A DNA stretch of 64,000 bases from Pseudomonas asplenii (lineage in GTDB: Bacteria > Pseudomonadota > Gammaproteobacteria > Pseudomonadales > Pseudomonadaceae): assembly GCF_001293465.1 (NCBI RefSeq), contig NZ_JSYZ01000009.1:661090-725089 (forward strand). Reading direction: 5' to 3'. Of this stretch, positions 18,004 to 26,561 are shown one piece after another. The notes under the pieces were generated by a model. The model did not search any database. It was not told where the DNA came from and saw only the letters and a program-made list of their open reading frames with translations. Position 1 is the stretch's first letter, and each line of letters begins with the position of its first letter. The position numbers were made by a program, and so were the translations under genes.

Positions 18004-19338
18004 GTGCACCTGATCAAGCCAAACCTGCGTCAGTACTACCCGATGGCCTTCTCGGCCCAGGGCAGCACGATCATGACCGATGACAACAGGACGATACTCG
18101 ATGGCTGCTCCGGAGCCATAGCCTGCTCCCTGGGTCACGGCCACCCATACATCATCGATCGGATGCGAACGCAAGCCCACAGGCTCAGCGCCGCCTATCG
18201 CACACAATCGCTGAACCTCCCGGCCGAGCGATTGGCACAAAGACTCTGCAGTAAGCTCGGGCAGGCCGGAGCATTTTTCGTCAATAGCGGTTCAGAAGCC
18301 GTGGAGGCAGCCTGCCGCACTGCAATTCAATACTGGGACGAGGTCGGCCGGTCAAAAAAGAGACATATCTTGAGCAGGACCATCAGCTATCACGGCTCGA
18401 CCCAGGCCAGCCTGTCCCTATCCGGTCATTGGCCCAGGCGTCGCAATGTCTGCAGTCCCGACCAACGGCCAACAATTCCCACCCCCTACTGCTACCGCTG
18501 CCCTTACGGCAAGAGCCGCAAGACCTGCCAACTCGCCTGTGCCCAGGCACTGGAAATCGAGCTGGGCCAGATCGGGGCCGACGCAGTGGCGGCCCTGCTC
18601 ATAGAGCCCATCACCGGAGCTTCAGGAGCGGCCATCCTCCCACCGGCAGGCTACCTGGAAACGATCAGCGACATCTGTAAACGCAACGATGTACTGCTGA
18701 TCGCCGATGAGGTACTGACTGGCCTCGGTCGCACCGGCACCTGGCTGGCCATGGACCACGGTCAAGTCAAGGCCGACATCAGTGTGCTGGGCAAGGGTCT
18801 CAATGCGGGATATTTCCCGTTGTCCGGCATCCTGGTGACAGAGGCGATCAAAGAGGCAATCGAACTGGGTAGCGGGGTGTTTTCCTACGGCCACACCCAT
18901 TCCAATCATCCCATAGGGGCCGCAGTTGGCCATGCCGTCCTGGACGTGCTCGAAACCGAGGGCCTGGTACTTCTATCCGCCAGCCGCGGGCCAATCATCG
19001 AATCATATCTGCAGCGGTGCACGGACAGCTCACCCATCATTGGCCAGATTCGCGGGGCAGGCATGTTATGGGGAGTGGAAATAGTCCAGGACAAACCTCG
19101 CAAAACACCCTTCGTACCGGGTGCCCAAGCCGCCGAAAGCCTGGTACGGCTCGCCTGGGCCAAAGGCCTGAATCTCTATCCCGCCAGCGGTTTTGCTGCA
19201 CATCGGCATGGTGGCGCAGTGATTTTTGCCCCGCCCCTCAACACCCCTATGCCCATGCTTGAGGAAATGCTTTTACTCCTTGAGCAAATCCTCCAGAGCG
19301 CTCCCGGCCACCTGCACAAGGAAGCTGACCATGCCTGA
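18004..19338 (+). CDS. Class III PLP-dependent aminotransferase with four-Cys motif
   Basis: The product has 444 residues. Motifs are NSGSEAVEAACRTA (94-107, phosphate binding), the YHGST block near 129, IADEVLTGLGRTG with Asp235, and the Schiff-base Lys264 in SVLGKGLNAG. Residues 163-179 form C-x2-C-x8-C-x3-C, an insert seen in a subset of class III enzymes and possibly a metal site. The family moves amino groups of omega-amino acids or amines; the substrate here is unknown. The start is GTG at 18004 with GAGG 7 bases upstream; an in-frame TGA at 17992 excludes a longer start. Its end overlaps the next gene by 8 bases. Confidence 0.88.
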   Translation: MHLIKPNLRQYYPMAFSAQGSTIMTDDNRTILDGCSGAIACSLGHGHPYIIDRMRTQAHRLSAAYRTQSLNLPAERLAQRLCSKLGQAGAFFVNSGSEAVEAACRTAIQYWDEVGRSKKRHILSRTISYHGSTQASLSLSGHWPRRRNVCSPDQRPTIPTPYCYRCPYGKSRKTCQLACAQALEIELGQIGADAVAALLIEPITGASGAAILPPAGYLETISDICKRNDVLLIADEVLTGLGRTGTWLAMDHGQVKADISVLGKGLNAGYFPLSGILVTEAIKEAIELGSGVFSYGHTHSNHPIGAAVGHAVLDVLETEGLVLLSASRGPIIESYLQRCTDSSPIIGQIRGAGMLWGVEIVQDKPRKTPFVPGAQAAESLVRLAWAKGLNLYPASGFAAHRHGGAVIFAPPLNTPMPMLEEMLLLLEQILQSAPGHLHKEADHA

Positions 19339-19729
19339 CCTCATCGGTCGAATCGGACTGCTGAGACATACCGTCCAACCGATCGACCTGGCCACACACT
19401 GGAACAATGACATCCCCGCCCTCGCTACACCGATACTGCTTTGGCTGTCAGAGCTGGCGGCAATGATGGCCATCGAGGGTTTGCTACCCGATACCCTCAT
19501 GACCGTCGGCATCGCCCATGACAGCCAGCACCTGGCCCCGACACCGGCAGGCTTTACCCTTAGCGTGCGTGCCACTGTCATCCAGGCAACCGATAAAAGC
19601 ATCGAGTTCGCAGTCGAGGCGAGCGATGGCTCGGAACGCATTTTATCGGGCCTCCACACGCGAGCGGTTGTCGATCGCAAGGCCTTCAAGGCACGGGTCG
19701 CCAATAAGCATCCCGGCTTGCAACCATGA
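19331..19729 (+). CDS. Thioesterase of the FlK (fluoroacetyl-CoA thioesterase) family
   Basis: The product has 132 residues with a single hot-dog domain. ATPILLWLSELAAMMAIE and HDSQHLAPTPAGFTL align with the FlK pattern; Thr33, Glu41 and His67 would be the catalytic Thr/Glu/His set. FlK itself cleaves fluoroacetyl-CoA, but most relatives have unknown substrates, so the acyl-CoA meant here is open. The ATG overlaps the aminotransferase stop and its own stop overlaps the transporter start, so the three are one operon. Confidence 0.8.
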   Translation: MPDLIGRIGLLRHTVQPIDLATHWNNDIPALATPILLWLSELAAMMAIEGLLPDTLMTVGIAHDSQHLAPTPAGFTLSVRATVIQATDKSIEFAVEASDGSERILSGLHTRAVVDRKAFKARVANKHPGLQP

Positions 19730-20622
19730 ATCGACCAGTCATGCGGGCCGAGCGCAGTCACTCCCGGATTCTGTTACTGGTAACCGGCTCCGCACTGTTA
19801 GGAGTTGCGCCGGTCATTGTCAAGGCCCTGCCTTTCGATGCCGAAGTCTCGGCCTTCTACAGGGTCCTGTTGGCGATCCCGTTCATGCTGCTGATCTGTG
19901 CACTCCAACCCGTGCAACTACTGCGCCTACCCAGGAACTGGAACTTCTACGGACTGGCATTGCTGGCAACATTGTTCTTTACCGCCGACCTGGCGGTGAT
20001 GCATCTGGCGATCAGACGCACCGATGTCGCGGTCGCCACTCTCCTGACCAATTGCGCACCTTTCTTCGTGGTACTGATGGGACTGCTCGGGATCATCGAC
20101 AAGCCCAGGAAGATCGAAATTCTTTTCCTGTTGCTGGCGATCGGCGGCATGTACGTGCTGTGTATCATGGGTAAGCTGGTTACCCGCGACTACGCAGGAG
20201 AGGGTATCGCCCTACTCGCTGCGTTCTTTTATGCGGGCTATATCGTGAGTATCAAGAAGCTCAGGGAGTATGACTGCACACCTGCCCTGCTCATGCTGCT
20301 CATCACGGCAAGTTGCAGCCTATTGCTGTTTCCGACGTTTATTCTGTCTGGCGCCCCAATCCCCCATGACAGTTCCACCTGGTTACTGCTCCTGGCATTG
20401 GTGTTATGTGGCCAGGTGGTCGGGCAACTGCTGGTGACCCTTGCCCTGAAAAAGCTCTCGGCCTCATTCAGCTCATTAGTGCTGCTCCTGCAGCCGGTCA
20501 TTGCGACAATCCTGTCCTGGTCGTTGCTCGGCGAAGTGCTGACAGCAATCCAGCTATCAGGCATGACAATCATACTGCTGGCTATTACTGCCAGTTCGCT
20601 GTTGCCTGGACAAACGCAGTAG
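19726..20622 (+). CDS. EamA/DMT-family exporter
   Basis: The product has 298 residues with about ten hydrophobic segments in two EamA repeats. The first begins LLVTGSALLGVAPVIVKALP and the second GIALLAAFFYAGYIVSIKKL. Members export amino acids, nucleosides or other small metabolites. Its start overlaps the thioesterase stop by 4 bases (ATGA). Coupling to an aminotransferase and thioesterase suggests it carries the product of those enzymes out of the cell. Confidence 0.88.
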   Translation: MNRPVMRAERSHSRILLLVTGSALLGVAPVIVKALPFDAEVSAFYRVLLAIPFMLLICALQPVQLLRLPRNWNFYGLALLATLFFTADLAVMHLAIRRTDVAVATLLTNCAPFFVVLMGLLGIIDKPRKIEILFLLLAIGGMYVLCIMGKLVTRDYAGEGIALLAAFFYAGYIVSIKKLREYDCTPALLMLLITASCSLLLFPTFILSGAPIPHDSSTWLLLLALVLCGQVVGQLLVTLALKKLSASFSSLVLLLQPVIATILSWSLLGEVLTAIQLSGMTIILLAITASSLLPGQTQ

Positions 20623-20738
20623 CAAGTATTTACACAAACCTCAACAGGAGTCTCCCTACACGAATGCCAGCAAACTTCCGCTGACAGCCGAAAAAGGGAG
20701 GAGAAGGATAGTCTCTTATCAACTGAAAGCCTGTCGCG

Positions 20739-21608
20739 ATGAAACTCATCAACATCGATATGGATCTACTCAGGGCTCTTGTTTATGTCAACGACACCAG
20801 AGGGTTCACCCGGGCAGCCGAAAAGCTTTTCCGCACGCAATCGGCCATCAGCCTGCAGATAAAGAAACTGGAACAGCTTACTGACAGGCAACTGCTGGAG
20901 CGAGGAAAGGAAGTACGCCTGACACCCGCCGGGCTGAAAGTCCATGAGTATGCCTTGAAGATACTGCGGCTCAATGACGAACTGATCAGTTCGGTGGTCA
21001 ACGAGCACATGCCGTCATGCATCAGGATCGGCCTGCCCGAACTGCACGACCCGCAGGTCATCGGGAAAATACTCGACAGCACTGGACCCTTCGATGTCCA
21101 CTGTTCATTCCTGAGCGACCGCAGCGCAAACCTTTCGAAAATGGTCGACTGCCACCTCCTGGATATTGCCTTCCTGTTGCAAGCCGCCCCAACTGATGGA
21201 CCAACTCTCAGCAATATTTCCTTGAGCTGGGTATCAGCCCACGGCTCCCGACTGCACCAGGACACACCCATTGCCCTGGCACTACCGGCGCCGGGCAGTA
21301 CCATTCGCCAGATAGCACAGAAGGCCCTGGAAGATCACGGTAGAAGTTTCAGTATTCTTTGTAGCGCCAGCGACCTCATCCCCCTTGAAGCAGCGATTGC
21401 CGCCGACAAAGCCATCGGCGTACTGCCGACACGTGGAGTTCCCGTCGGCCTGCACATCATCGACACCGACGAACTGCCACCCCTTCCCCAATTGCACCTG
21501 TCCGCCAAGATCTCCTCCCAGGCCAGCCCGGCAGTCAATAGTCTGGCCATCCAGATGATGGAGGTCCTCAACACCATCAGCGCAGCGACAGTTTTAACAT
21601 CTGATTGA
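20739..21608 (+). CDS. LysR-family transcriptional regulator
   Basis: The product has 289 residues. The N-terminal helix-turn-helix reads FTRAAEKLFRTQSAISLQIKKLE, the classic LysR signature, followed by a substrate-binding domain that is rather diverged. No clear ribosome site precedes the ATG at 20739 (a second Met is at 20760). It follows the aminotransferase-thioesterase-exporter operon after 116 bases and its end overlaps by 32 bases the convergent acyl-CoA dehydrogenase gene. It probably controls both units, with the effector likely an intermediate or product. Confidence 0.87.
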   Translation: MKLINIDMDLLRALVYVNDTRGFTRAAEKLFRTQSAISLQIKKLEQLTDRQLLERGKEVRLTPAGLKVHEYALKILRLNDELISSVVNEHMPSCIRIGLPELHDPQVIGKILDSTGPFDVHCSFLSDRSANLSKMVDCHLLDIAFLLQAAPTDGPTLSNISLSWVSAHGSRLHQDTPIALALPAPGSTIRQIAQKALEDHGRSFSILCSASDLIPLEAAIAADKAIGVLPTRGVPVGLHIIDTDELPPLPQLHLSAKISSQASPAVNSLAIQMMEVLNTISAATVLTSD

Positions 21609-22710
21609 AGATATTGACCCTCTGTATGTCGTTGGTGCCACCTGCGATCTTCAAACCTGCAGCATCACGCAGGTACTTGCCGATCCTGGGATCGCAGTAG
21701 CCTTGGTGACCATGGATCTGCATCAGGCTTTCGGCAGTTCTCATCAGACTCTCGGCCGCCTGGTACTTCGCCGTGGAACAGGCTATGGAAGCCTCGGCAT
21801 GATTACGCTCCAACAGCCCCAACGCCTCGTAGGCCAACCCGCGACAAATGATGGACGACATTTTCATATCCGTAAGGCGCCCCTGAATGTACTGGAATGA
21901 ACCAATCATCTGGCCGAATGCCTGGCGCTGCTGGCTTCGGCTCATTGCCAGGCGGATCATACTGTCGATCAGTCCGGCGGCGATGATCCCGTACAACGCC
22001 CGCTCGAAGGCAATGATGTCGTAGAGCACGCTCAAACCACCACCGGGCAGACCGACAATGTTGTCAGGCTGCAGGAGCACATCATCAAAATTCAGGTCGG
22101 CGGTCGGACTGGTACGAATCCCAAGATTGCGCTCCTCCTCCCCCTGCGTGATGCCGGGTATATCCAGATCCATGAAGAACAGGGTGATGTCGCGCCTGTT
22201 ACCCAGCGCTGGCACACGCCCCGCCAGCATGCCCATGGTGGCAACAGGTGCGTTGGTAATGTGTTTCTTCTGTCCTGTCAGACGATAACCGCCGCTCTGC
22301 TCGACAGCCGACAACTGCATTTTCGACAGGTCCGAGCCACCCGAGGACTCAGTCATCGCTGTCACCGATATCTCGCCTTTCAGTAGCCTGGGGACCCAAC
22401 GCTGCACCTGCTGCGGGCTACCGTAGCGGCACAGCAGGCGCAACGACCCCATGTGCCCGAGCACAGTGATGAGGAACCCCAGGTCCTCACACTCCCTGGC
22501 AACCTGGTCCAGGCACTCGGCACATTCGATCCAGCTACCCCCCAACCCACCCTGTCCGACCCCGACCGGTACTTTCCACATTCCCAGTTCGGCCATCATC
22601 CGCCAACTGCGCCGATCCAGCGTCGCTTCAGCGTCATGGCACAAACTTGCTTCTGCAACCCTGCAACCCACCACCCGGAATAGCGTTGGGTCAATGACTG
22701 TCGTTTTCAT
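21577..22710 (-). CDS. Acyl-CoA dehydrogenase (FAD), catalytic base relocated
   Basis: The product has 377 residues. ACAD motifs include AMTESSGGSDLSKM (115-131, FAD/substrate loop) and GYRLTGQKKHITNA. The C-terminal block reads LKIAGGTNDIQR (353-364). Where MCAD-type enzymes have the catalytic Glu (YEGT), this protein has Gly357; Glu236 in IIAFERALYG sits where isovaleryl- and long-chain enzymes keep their base, so it is probably active. It may oxidise a branched CoA or carrier-protein thioester. GGGAG lies 8 bases before the ATG. It faces the LysR gene tail to tail, overlapping by 32 bases. Confidence 0.88.
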   Translation of the reverse strand: MKTTVIDPTLFRVVGCRVAEASLCHDAEATLDRRSWRMMAELGMWKVPVGVGQGGLGGSWIECAECLDQVARECEDLGFLITVLGHMGSLRLLCRYGSPQQVQRWVPRLLKGEISVTAMTESSGGSDLSKMQLSAVEQSGGYRLTGQKKHITNAPVATMGMLAGRVPALGNRRDITLFFMDLDIPGITQGEEERNLGIRTSPTADLNFDDVLLQPDNIVGLPGGGLSVLYDIIAFERALYGIIAAGLIDSMIRLAMSRSQQRQAFGQMIGSFQYIQGRLTDMKMSSIICRGLAYEALGLLERNHAEASIACSTAKYQAAESLMRTAESLMQIHGHQGYCDPRIGKYLRDAAGLKIAGGTNDIQRVNIFNQMLKLSLR

Positions 22711-22908
22711 GGAATACTCCCTTGCCTGCACTGGAGTGCTTTTTATGGACGCAATGCCCAGCCCTGCCCAACGAGTTCCAGCAATACCCCCGATAACGGC
22801 GGTCAATGCCCCGAACCATCCAGCGCAGGCTGCAGGAGGAAGGATTGAACCTGTATCGATCCGACCTCTCTATTGCTGGGCAAACACAAGCATCAATGGA
22901 GATTCAAC

Positions 22909-24225
22909 ATGTTCCAGCAGAAACACGCGCTGATCATTCTGCTCGCCAGCGGATTGGCTGCTTGTGGCGAAAGTTCCAGCCTGTCGGTAGCCGACGGCAC
23001 CGGCCCTTCGCCCAAGCTTCCGGAACCGAACAAGACCCTGATTCCCACCGTCAACATCGCCCCGGCCATCGGCTGGCCCGAAGGCGCGCGGCCCCTGACG
23101 GCGGCGGGCACCCAGGTCAATGCATTTGCCGAAAACCTCGACCATCCACGCTGGCTGTATGTACTGCCCAACGGCGATGTACTGGTCGCCGAGACCAATG
23201 CCCCCGACAGGCCCGATGACAACCAGGGCATCCGCGGCTGGGTGGCCGGCAAGGTCATGGACCGCGCCGGAGCCGGCGTGCCCAGCGCCAATCGCATCAC
23301 GCTGTTGCGCGACGCCAATCACGATGGGGTCGCGGAAACGCGCACGACCTTCATCGAAGGCCTCAACTCGCCGTTCGGCATGACGCTGGTGGGCAAGGAC
23401 CTGTACGTGGCCGACACCGACGCCCTGTTGCGCTTCCACTACGAGGAAGGTGACATCACGCTCAAGGCCAAGCCTCAGAAGGTCGTCGACCTGCCCGGCG
23501 GCACACTCAATCACCACTGGACCAAGAACGTCATCGCCAGCCGGGATGGCAGCAAGCTCTACGTCACGGTCGGTTCCAACAGCAACGTCGGCGAAAACGG
23601 CCTGGACAAGGAACAGGGCCGTGCGGCGATCTGGGAGGTCGACCCGGCGAACGGCAACCACCGGATCTTCGCCTCCGGCCTGCGCAACCCCAATGGCCTG
23701 GCCTGGGAACCCCAGAGTGGCGCGCTGTGGACGGCGGTCAACGAACGGGACGCGATTGGCAGCGACCTAGTGCCGGACTACATCACTTCGGTGAAGGATG
23801 GCGCCTTCTACGGCTGGCCCTACAGCTATTACGGGCAGCACGTGGATGTCCGGGTGTCGCCTTCGGATCCGGCCATGGTTGCCAAGGCCATCGCCCCCGA
23901 CTATGCCGTCGGCCCCCACACCGCCGCCCTCGGGCTGACATTTGCCCAGGGCAGCAGGCTGCCAGCGCCTTTCACCCAGGGTGCGTTCATCGGCCAGCAT
24001 GGTTCGTGGAACCGCAAACCCCACAGCGGCTACAAGGTGATCTTCGTCCCCTTCGCCGACGGCAAGCCGAATGGTCAGCCGGTGGACGTGCTGAGCGGTT
24101 TTCTCGACAAGGAGGAAAACGCCATGGGCCGGCCCGTGGGCGTGGCGATCGATCGCCAGGGCGACCTGCTGGTGGCAGACGACGTCGGCAACAAGGTCTG
24201 GCGTGTTTCACCGGCCAGGCAGTAA
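22909..24225 (+). CDS. PQQ-dependent sugar dehydrogenase (sorbosone dehydrogenase-like), lipoprotein
   Basis: The product has 438 residues. The N-terminus [19 protein letters not shown] ends in a lipobox (LAAC, Cys19 or Cys20), so it is membrane-anchored in the periplasm. The remainder is a six-bladed propeller with recurring [25 protein letters not shown] and [19 protein letters not shown] blocks typical of the L-sorbosone/glucose dehydrogenase family. It would oxidise an aldose or similar sugar with PQQ; the exact substrate is not readable. GGAG lies 8-11 bases before the ATG. It diverges from the acyl-CoA dehydrogenase gene. Confidence 0.88.
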   Translation: MFQQKHALIILLASGLAACGESSSLSVADGTGPSPKLPEPNKTLIPTVNIAPAIGWPEGARPLTAAGTQVNAFAENLDHPRWLYVLPNGDVLVAETNAPDRPDDNQGIRGWVAGKVMDRAGAGVPSANRITLLRDANHDGVAETRTTFIEGLNSPFGMTLVGKDLYVADTDALLRFHYEEGDITLKAKPQKVVDLPGGTLNHHWTKNVIASRDGSKLYVTVGSNSNVGENGLDKEQGRAAIWEVDPANGNHRIFASGLRNPNGLAWEPQSGALWTAVNERDAIGSDLVPDYITSVKDGAFYGWPYSYYGQHVDVRVSPSDPAMVAKAIAPDYAVGPHTAALGLTFAQGSRLPAPFTQGAFIGQHGSWNRKPHSGYKVIFVPFADGKPNGQPVDVLSGFLDKEENAMGRPVGVAIDRQGDLLVADDVGNKVWRVSPARQ

Positions 24226-24234
24226 CAGCCCGCG

Positions 24235-24897
24235 CTAACGCTTGCGACAGAGCGTCAGGCCATCGCCCAGGGGCAGCAGTGACAGGTCGACCCGCGCGTC
24301 ATCCTTCAAGGCCCGGTTAAGGGCCTGGATGGCCCGGGTGTCCTCGCTCTGGGCCTGCGCCTCCAGGACCCGTCCGCTCCACAGGGTGTTGTCGAAAATC
24401 GCCAGACCACCGACCCGCAGCAGACGCAGGGCGCTCTCCAGGTAATGCGGATAATTGGCCTTGTCGGCGTCGATGAAGATCAGGTCGAAGGATTCGCCCT
24501 GCCCCTGGCGCTCCAGTTCGGCCAGGGTGTCGAGGGCCGGCGCCAGACGCAGTTCGATGCGCGAGGCCAGGCCGGCCTCGCGCCAGTAACGCCGTGCCGT
24601 GGCGTTGTAGTCGCCGGGAATGTCGCAACACAGCAGCGAACCGTCTTGCGGCAACGCCGAGGCCATACACAAGGCGCTGTAGCCGGTGAAGGTACCGACT
24701 TCGAGCAGGCGTCGGGCGCCGGTCAGGCTGACCAGCAAGGCGAGGAACTGGCCCTGCTCGGGCGCCACCTGCCAGCGCGCCATGGGCAGCGCCTGGGTTT
24801 CCTCGCGCAGACGGCGCAGCAGCGGCGTCTCGCGCAGGGAGACCTCCAGCAGGTAGCGGTAGAGCGCATCGTCGAGCTGCAGGGTGCGGGCGGTCAT
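24235..24897 (-). CDS. Class I SAM-dependent O-methyltransferase
   Basis: The product has 220 residues of the catechol/caffeoyl-CoA O-methyltransferase type. SAM motif I is LLEVGTFTGYSAL, the divalent-metal region is LIFIDADKANYPHYLE, and GGLAIFDNTLWSG follows. Such enzymes methylate catechols or related hydroxyls; the natural substrate is unknown. It ends 9 bases from the convergent sugar dehydrogenase gene and starts 27 bases after an NlpC/P60 gene on the same strand. Confidence 0.88.
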   Translation of the reverse strand: MTARTLQLDDALYRYLLEVSLRETPLLRRLREETQALPMARWQVAPEQGQFLALLVSLTGARRLLEVGTFTGYSALCMASALPQDGSLLCCDIPGDYNATARRYWREAGLASRIELRLAPALDTLAELERQGQGESFDLIFIDADKANYPHYLESALRLLRVGGLAIFDNTLWSGRVLEAQAQSEDTRAIQALNRALKDDARVDLSLLPLGDGLTLCRKR

Positions 24898-24924
24898 GAC
24901 AACCTCACGCCAGCCGGTGGATGG

Positions 24925-25461
24925 TTACGGAATCCGCGCCAGATGCTCGGCCGGCAGGACCCGCTTGGCATTGAGGTAGGCACGCTGCCAATAGGCCTTG
25001 GACAGGCTGTCCAGCTTGACCGTTCCGCCGGTGGCCGGGGCGTGGACGAAACGCCCCTCACCCACGTAGATCCCCGCATGGCTGACCTGGGAGCCGCCGT
25101 TGGTGGCGAAAAAGATCAGGTCGCCGGTCTGCAAGGCAGACTGTGGCACGTTCGGCGCACGCATCACGATCATTTCGCGGGTCGAACGCGGCAGGTTGAT
25201 ACCTGCCATATCGCGGTAGACGTAGCTGATCAGCCCGCTGCAATCAAAACCGGAGTCCGGGGTATTGCCGCCCCAGCGATAGGGCGTCCCGACCAGACCC
25301 AGCGCCCGGAACAGCACGTCTTCGGCTTCCGGCGAGGTAGGCTGGGGCGAGGCGAACACCACGGGACGGGCCACCGGGGCCGGAGGGGGTGGCGGATGAC
25401 TGGCACAGGCACCGAGCAATGCGGTGAGGGCAACGAGGGCGATGCGGGCCGAGATCGACAT
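24925..25461 (-). CDS. NlpC/P60 cell-wall hydrolase, lipoprotein (first copy)
   Basis: The product has 178 residues. The signal peptide ends in a lipobox (LLGAC), then a Pro-rich linker, then the NlpC/P60 domain. The catalytic Cys is in GFDCSGLISYVY, the His in VSHAGIYVG and a third polar residue follows in FVHAPATGG. Such enzymes cleave D-gamma-glutamyl-meso-DAP bonds in peptidoglycan stem peptides. The start at 25461 gives a clean lipoprotein signal. A second copy lies 230 bases upstream on the same strand. Confidence 0.9.
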   Translation of the reverse strand: MSISARIALVALTALLGACASHPPPPPAPVARPVVFASPQPTSPEAEDVLFRALGLVGTPYRWGGNTPDSGFDCSGLISYVYRDMAGINLPRSTREMIVMRAPNVPQSALQTGDLIFFATNGGSQVSHAGIYVGEGRFVHAPATGGTVKLDSLSKAYWQRAYLNAKRVLPAEHLARIP

Positions 25462-25694
25462 ATGCAGAAATCCTGACTGAATGTGGCTTGCTCTGCCGTG
25501 GCGTAGAGAAATCAAAACCGCGCAGGCATAGCTTGCGCGGTCAGGTACTCAGCAATAAGTCAGGATTCTAGCGGTTACGCGCCAAACTTCAAGTATCACT
25601 TTAACTTCGAACGTTTTTTGTACAGCGCAGCTGCCAGTGAAGCTTAGCAGCTTGCACGCCAGCCGTGACTGGCGGCACTGAAACGTCCGACGCT

Positions 25695-26330
25695 TTACTT
25701 GTTGCTGGCTGTGACCGTGGTTGGAGCCATCGCCAGGGCGCGCTTGGCTTCAATGAAGGTCTTGCTCCAGTAGCTGTCGCCCAGGCTGTCCACCCGCACG
25801 CCACCACTGCGACGGCTGCTGGAGTGGATGAACTGGTCATCGCCCAGGTAAATGCCGGCGTGGCTGACACGACCGCGGCGACCGTTGGTGGCAAAGAACA
25901 GCAGGTCACCCGGCTTAAGCTTGTTGCGGGCCACCAGCGGCGCCTTCACGTTGATCATCTCGCGCGTGGAGCGCGGCAGGTCCAGGCCTGCTTCCTCACG
26001 GAACAGATAACCGATGAAGCCGCTGCAATCAAAGCCGGAAGTCTCGCTGGTACCGCCGAAACGATAGCGGGTACCGATCAGCGACATGCCGCGCTCGAGA
26101 ATGCTGTCGGCCAGTACAGGCAACTGGTAAGGCTTGCTGTCGGAGAACTCGGCGAGTTCCCTTTCAGTAGCCAGTTCATCATCCAGCACTGTGGAGGATT
26201 TGACGCCAGAAACCGAAGCGGCCCTGGCCGAATTATCTACCTGCTGTTGCGAAACTGGCGTATGCGCCGCGCAACCAAAAAGCAAGGTAACGAGTGCGAG
26301 AGGCACGAGGGGTGCGAAGCGATTTAGCAT
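25695..26330 (-). CDS. NlpC/P60 cell-wall hydrolase, lipoprotein (second copy)
   Basis: The product has 211 residues. The lipobox is LLFGC near residue 18, followed by a longer Ser/Asp/Glu-rich linker than in its neighbour. The catalytic motifs GFDCSGFIGYLF and VSHAGIYLG are conserved, and the block LPRSTREMINVKAP is nearly the same as in the first copy, so the two genes are paralogues. ATG 26330 was chosen over a GTG two codons upstream. It is likely an endopeptidase of the outer-membrane inner face acting in wall growth. Confidence 0.9.
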   Translation of the reverse strand: MLNRFAPLVPLALVTLLFGCAAHTPVSQQQVDNSARAASVSGVKSSTVLDDELATERELAEFSDSKPYQLPVLADSILERGMSLIGTRYRFGGTSETSGFDCSGFIGYLFREEAGLDLPRSTREMINVKAPLVARNKLKPGDLLFFATNGRRGRVSHAGIYLGDDQFIHSSSRRSGGVRVDSLGDSYWSKTFIEAKRALAMAPTTVTASNK

Positions 26331-26530
26331 GGGCACGACCGTGGCTGAGTTTGTTAGAAGGTGTGACTATGCCTTCTATCACCCTCATTTGCAAATTTTA
26401 TCAGGCAAAATGTGACTCGGTTGTATCTTGAAAACATCTAAGGGCTTAATACCCGAACGTCTTTCAAGCGCCTGAAAATTGACTTCAGCGCGGTTTTTTT
26501 CGTGTCTGTAATTTGACGAAAAGCCCTGAA

Positions 26531-26550
26531 ACCCCCGATAACCGGGGACT
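26531..26550 (-). terminator. Weak hairpin after hda
   Basis: On the minus strand CCCCG-GTTAT-CGGGG lies 12 bases after the hda stop and is followed by GTTTC, a weak T-tract. It may end the hda transcript. Confidence 0.4.
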
Positions 26551-26561
26551 TTGCCGGTGCG

